From the NCBI GenBank assembly GCA_903879465.1, contig CAIRLQ010000245.1, forward strand, positions 1 to 14,830: 14,830 nucleotides of DNA. Reading direction: 5' to 3'. A program made the position numbers and the translations under genes. Shown here in pieces: positions 13,810 through 14,830 of the stretch. Under the pieces are notes generated by a model. The model saw only the letters and a list, made by a program, of their open reading frames with translations. It was not told the DNA's origin and did no database searches. How positions within the stretch are numbered: the stretch's first letter is position 1; the number at the start of each line of letters is the position of its first letter. The stretch comes from an uncultured Opitutia bacterium. GTDB lineage: Bacteria; Verrucomicrobiota; Verrucomicrobiia; Opitutales; UBA953.

Positions 13810-14715
13810 ATGGACGCCGACGCCCCGATCTCCCTGCATAATCGCCATACCGGGGGCACCGAAATCGAGCAGGTCTACGGCGAAGCTTGGTTACGCCGCA
13901 TCTACGGCCACCCGCTGGGCAAGCTGAGCCTCCACGCCGTCGTTAAACGAGGCCTTTTCTCAAAGTTATATGGCTGGGCCATGGATCGCCCGAGTAGCGC
14001 CCGCCGCATTGAGCCCTTTATCAAGGCCTTCGGGCTCAATCCCGCCGAGTTTGCGGAAGCGGACCTCAGCGCGTATCGCACCTTCAACGACTTCTTCTAC
14101 CGCAAGCTCAAGCCCTCGACCCGCCCGATCGACCCGCGGCCCGAGATGGCGGTGCTCCCAGCCGATGGACGTCACCTCGGCTTCCAGGATGCTTCCTGCG
14201 TCAAAGGCATCTTCGCCAAAGGGCAGACTTTTGATATCCCCGCACTCGTCGCGGATCGCGCGCTCGGTGAACGCTACCAGCGCGGCACCGTCGTCTGCTC
14301 CCGCCTCTGCCCGGTCGACTACCATCGCTTCCACTTCCCCGTCGCCGGAGTGCCTGGCGAACCCGTGCTAGCCCAGGGCCAACTCTTCTCCGTCAACCCG
14401 ATTGCCCTGCGCCGCCGTGTCGCCTACCTCTGGCACAACAAACGCCAGCGCGTCACCATCGATGCCGGGGCGTTCGGCCTCGTCACCATGGTGTCTGTTG
14501 GCGCCACCAATGTCGGCACGATCATCGAGACTTATCAGCCCGGCCGCGCGGTCGCCAAGGGCGACGAGAAAGGCTATTTCCGCTTCGGCGGATCATTCGT
14601 CGCCACCCTCTTTGAGCCTGGGCGGATCAAACTCGAGGCCGACCTTATCCAGGCCGGCGAAACCGCCACCGAACTCTACGCCAAAGTCGGCTCACCGCTG
14701 GGCCGGCTCGCGTAA
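13810..14715 (+). CDS. psd: phosphatidylserine decarboxylase proenzyme (family II)
   Basis: Pyruvoyl-dependent membrane enzyme that makes phosphatidylethanolamine from phosphatidylserine. From the ATG at 13810 it has 301 residues, close to clostridial Psd, with which it aligns along its whole length (ISLHNRHT, YGHPLGKL, FFSK-like LFSKLYGWAMDR, FNDFFYRKLKPSTRPI). Key residues: Asp119 in PADGR, His172 and His175 in CPVDYHRFHFP, SVNPIAL, VGATNVGTI, KGDEKGYFRFGGS. Self-cleavage is expected between Gly261 and Ser262; the motif is GGSF where GGST is usual. I chose 13810 because the homology starts only a few residues later and because an ATG at 13771 would leave just 26 bases to the divergent gene. 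The 13771 start (13 more residues, in an AT-rich stretch) cannot be excluded. A tRNA gene follows 47 bases downstream. Confidence 0.93.
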   Translation: MDADAPISLHNRHTGGTEIEQVYGEAWLRRIYGHPLGKLSLHAVVKRGLFSKLYGWAMDRPSSARRIEPFIKAFGLNPAEFAEADLSAYRTFNDFFYRKLKPSTRPIDPRPEMAVLPADGRHLGFQDASCVKGIFAKGQTFDIPALVADRALGERYQRGTVVCSRLCPVDYHRFHFPVAGVPGEPVLAQGQLFSVNPIALRRRVAYLWHNKRQRVTIDAGAFGLVTMVSVGATNVGTIIETYQPGRAVAKGDEKGYFRFGGSFVATLFEPGRIKLEADLIQAGETATELYAKVGSPLGRLA

Positions 14716-14762
14716 GCGCTTGCCTCCGCCGCCCGCGCCGCAAATCTGGACTGCACAGGTTT

Positions 14763-14830
14763 GCTCGGGTGGTGGAATGGCAGACACACTAGATTTAGGT
14801 TCTAGCGCCGCAAGGTGTGCGGGTTCGACC
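14763..14830 (+). tRNA. tRNA-Leu (anticodon TAG), 3' end cut by the window
   Basis: The sequence begins with a 7-base acceptor strand GCTCGGG (14763-14769), then TG and a D arm closed by GTGG/CAC. The anticodon stem CTAGA/TCTAG encloses loop TTTAGGT with anticodon TAG, which reads CTA leucine codons. A variable arm of the long class-II type (CGCCGCAAGGTGTG) and the GGGTTCGACC part of the T arm follow. The rest of the T arm and the acceptor 3' strand are beyond the window. Confidence 0.93.

Overview
The window is about 62-65% GC by eye and fully bacterial. Several features point to a member of the PVC superphylum, most likely a verrucomicrobium of the Opitutales/Opitutaceae type. These are a secreted cytochrome c with a PA14 domain paired with a sorbosone-dehydrogenase-like propeller, a large Na+/solute symporter, a family-II phosphatidylserine decarboxylase, secreted ClpP-fold proteins, and few recognisable Shine-Dalgarno sites. 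This lineage is an inference from gene content; no rRNA is present.

Layout. (1) Positions 1-3685, plus strand: clpP (its 5' end is cut by the window edge), a rhomboid protease and a Tsp/Prc tail-specific protease, separated by 13-15 bases. They form a likely protease operon that ends at a good intrinsic terminator (3738-3766). (2) 4012-5157, plus strand: a membrane-anchored aldose 1-epimerase. (3) 5457-10775, minus strand: cytochrome c/PA14 protein, then beta-propeller protein, then (after a 276-base gap) an SSS-family symporter. Together with the epimerase these could serve extracellular or periplasmic sugar oxidation and uptake; that link rests on proximity and family only. (4) 11195-13744, minus strand: two tandem paralogous exported ClpP-fold proteins with long N-terminal helical regions. 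(5) 13810-14715, plus strand, divergent: phosphatidylserine decarboxylase, followed by the start of a tRNA-Leu(TAG) that runs off the window.

The four long gaps between genes (3686-4011, 5158-5456, 7362-7637, 10776-11194) carry at least ten copies of a short palindromic element. Typical copies have a GTAG foot, a stem of up to 9 bp and a 3-base loop (TGC, CGC, GCC, AGC, GTC or TCC). The copies are mostly joined in pairs by a conserved linker close to CCTMGCTGTMTYTAGGTAG. This has the architecture of REP/BIME elements mobilised by RAYT transposases. No RAYT gene is in the window.

The two strongest leads are this REP-doublet family and the pair of exported coiled-coil ClpP-like proteins. The latter keep a Ser-His-Asp triad outside the cytoplasm, where no Clp ATPase is expected, and share a C-terminal WW-x-x-DP module.
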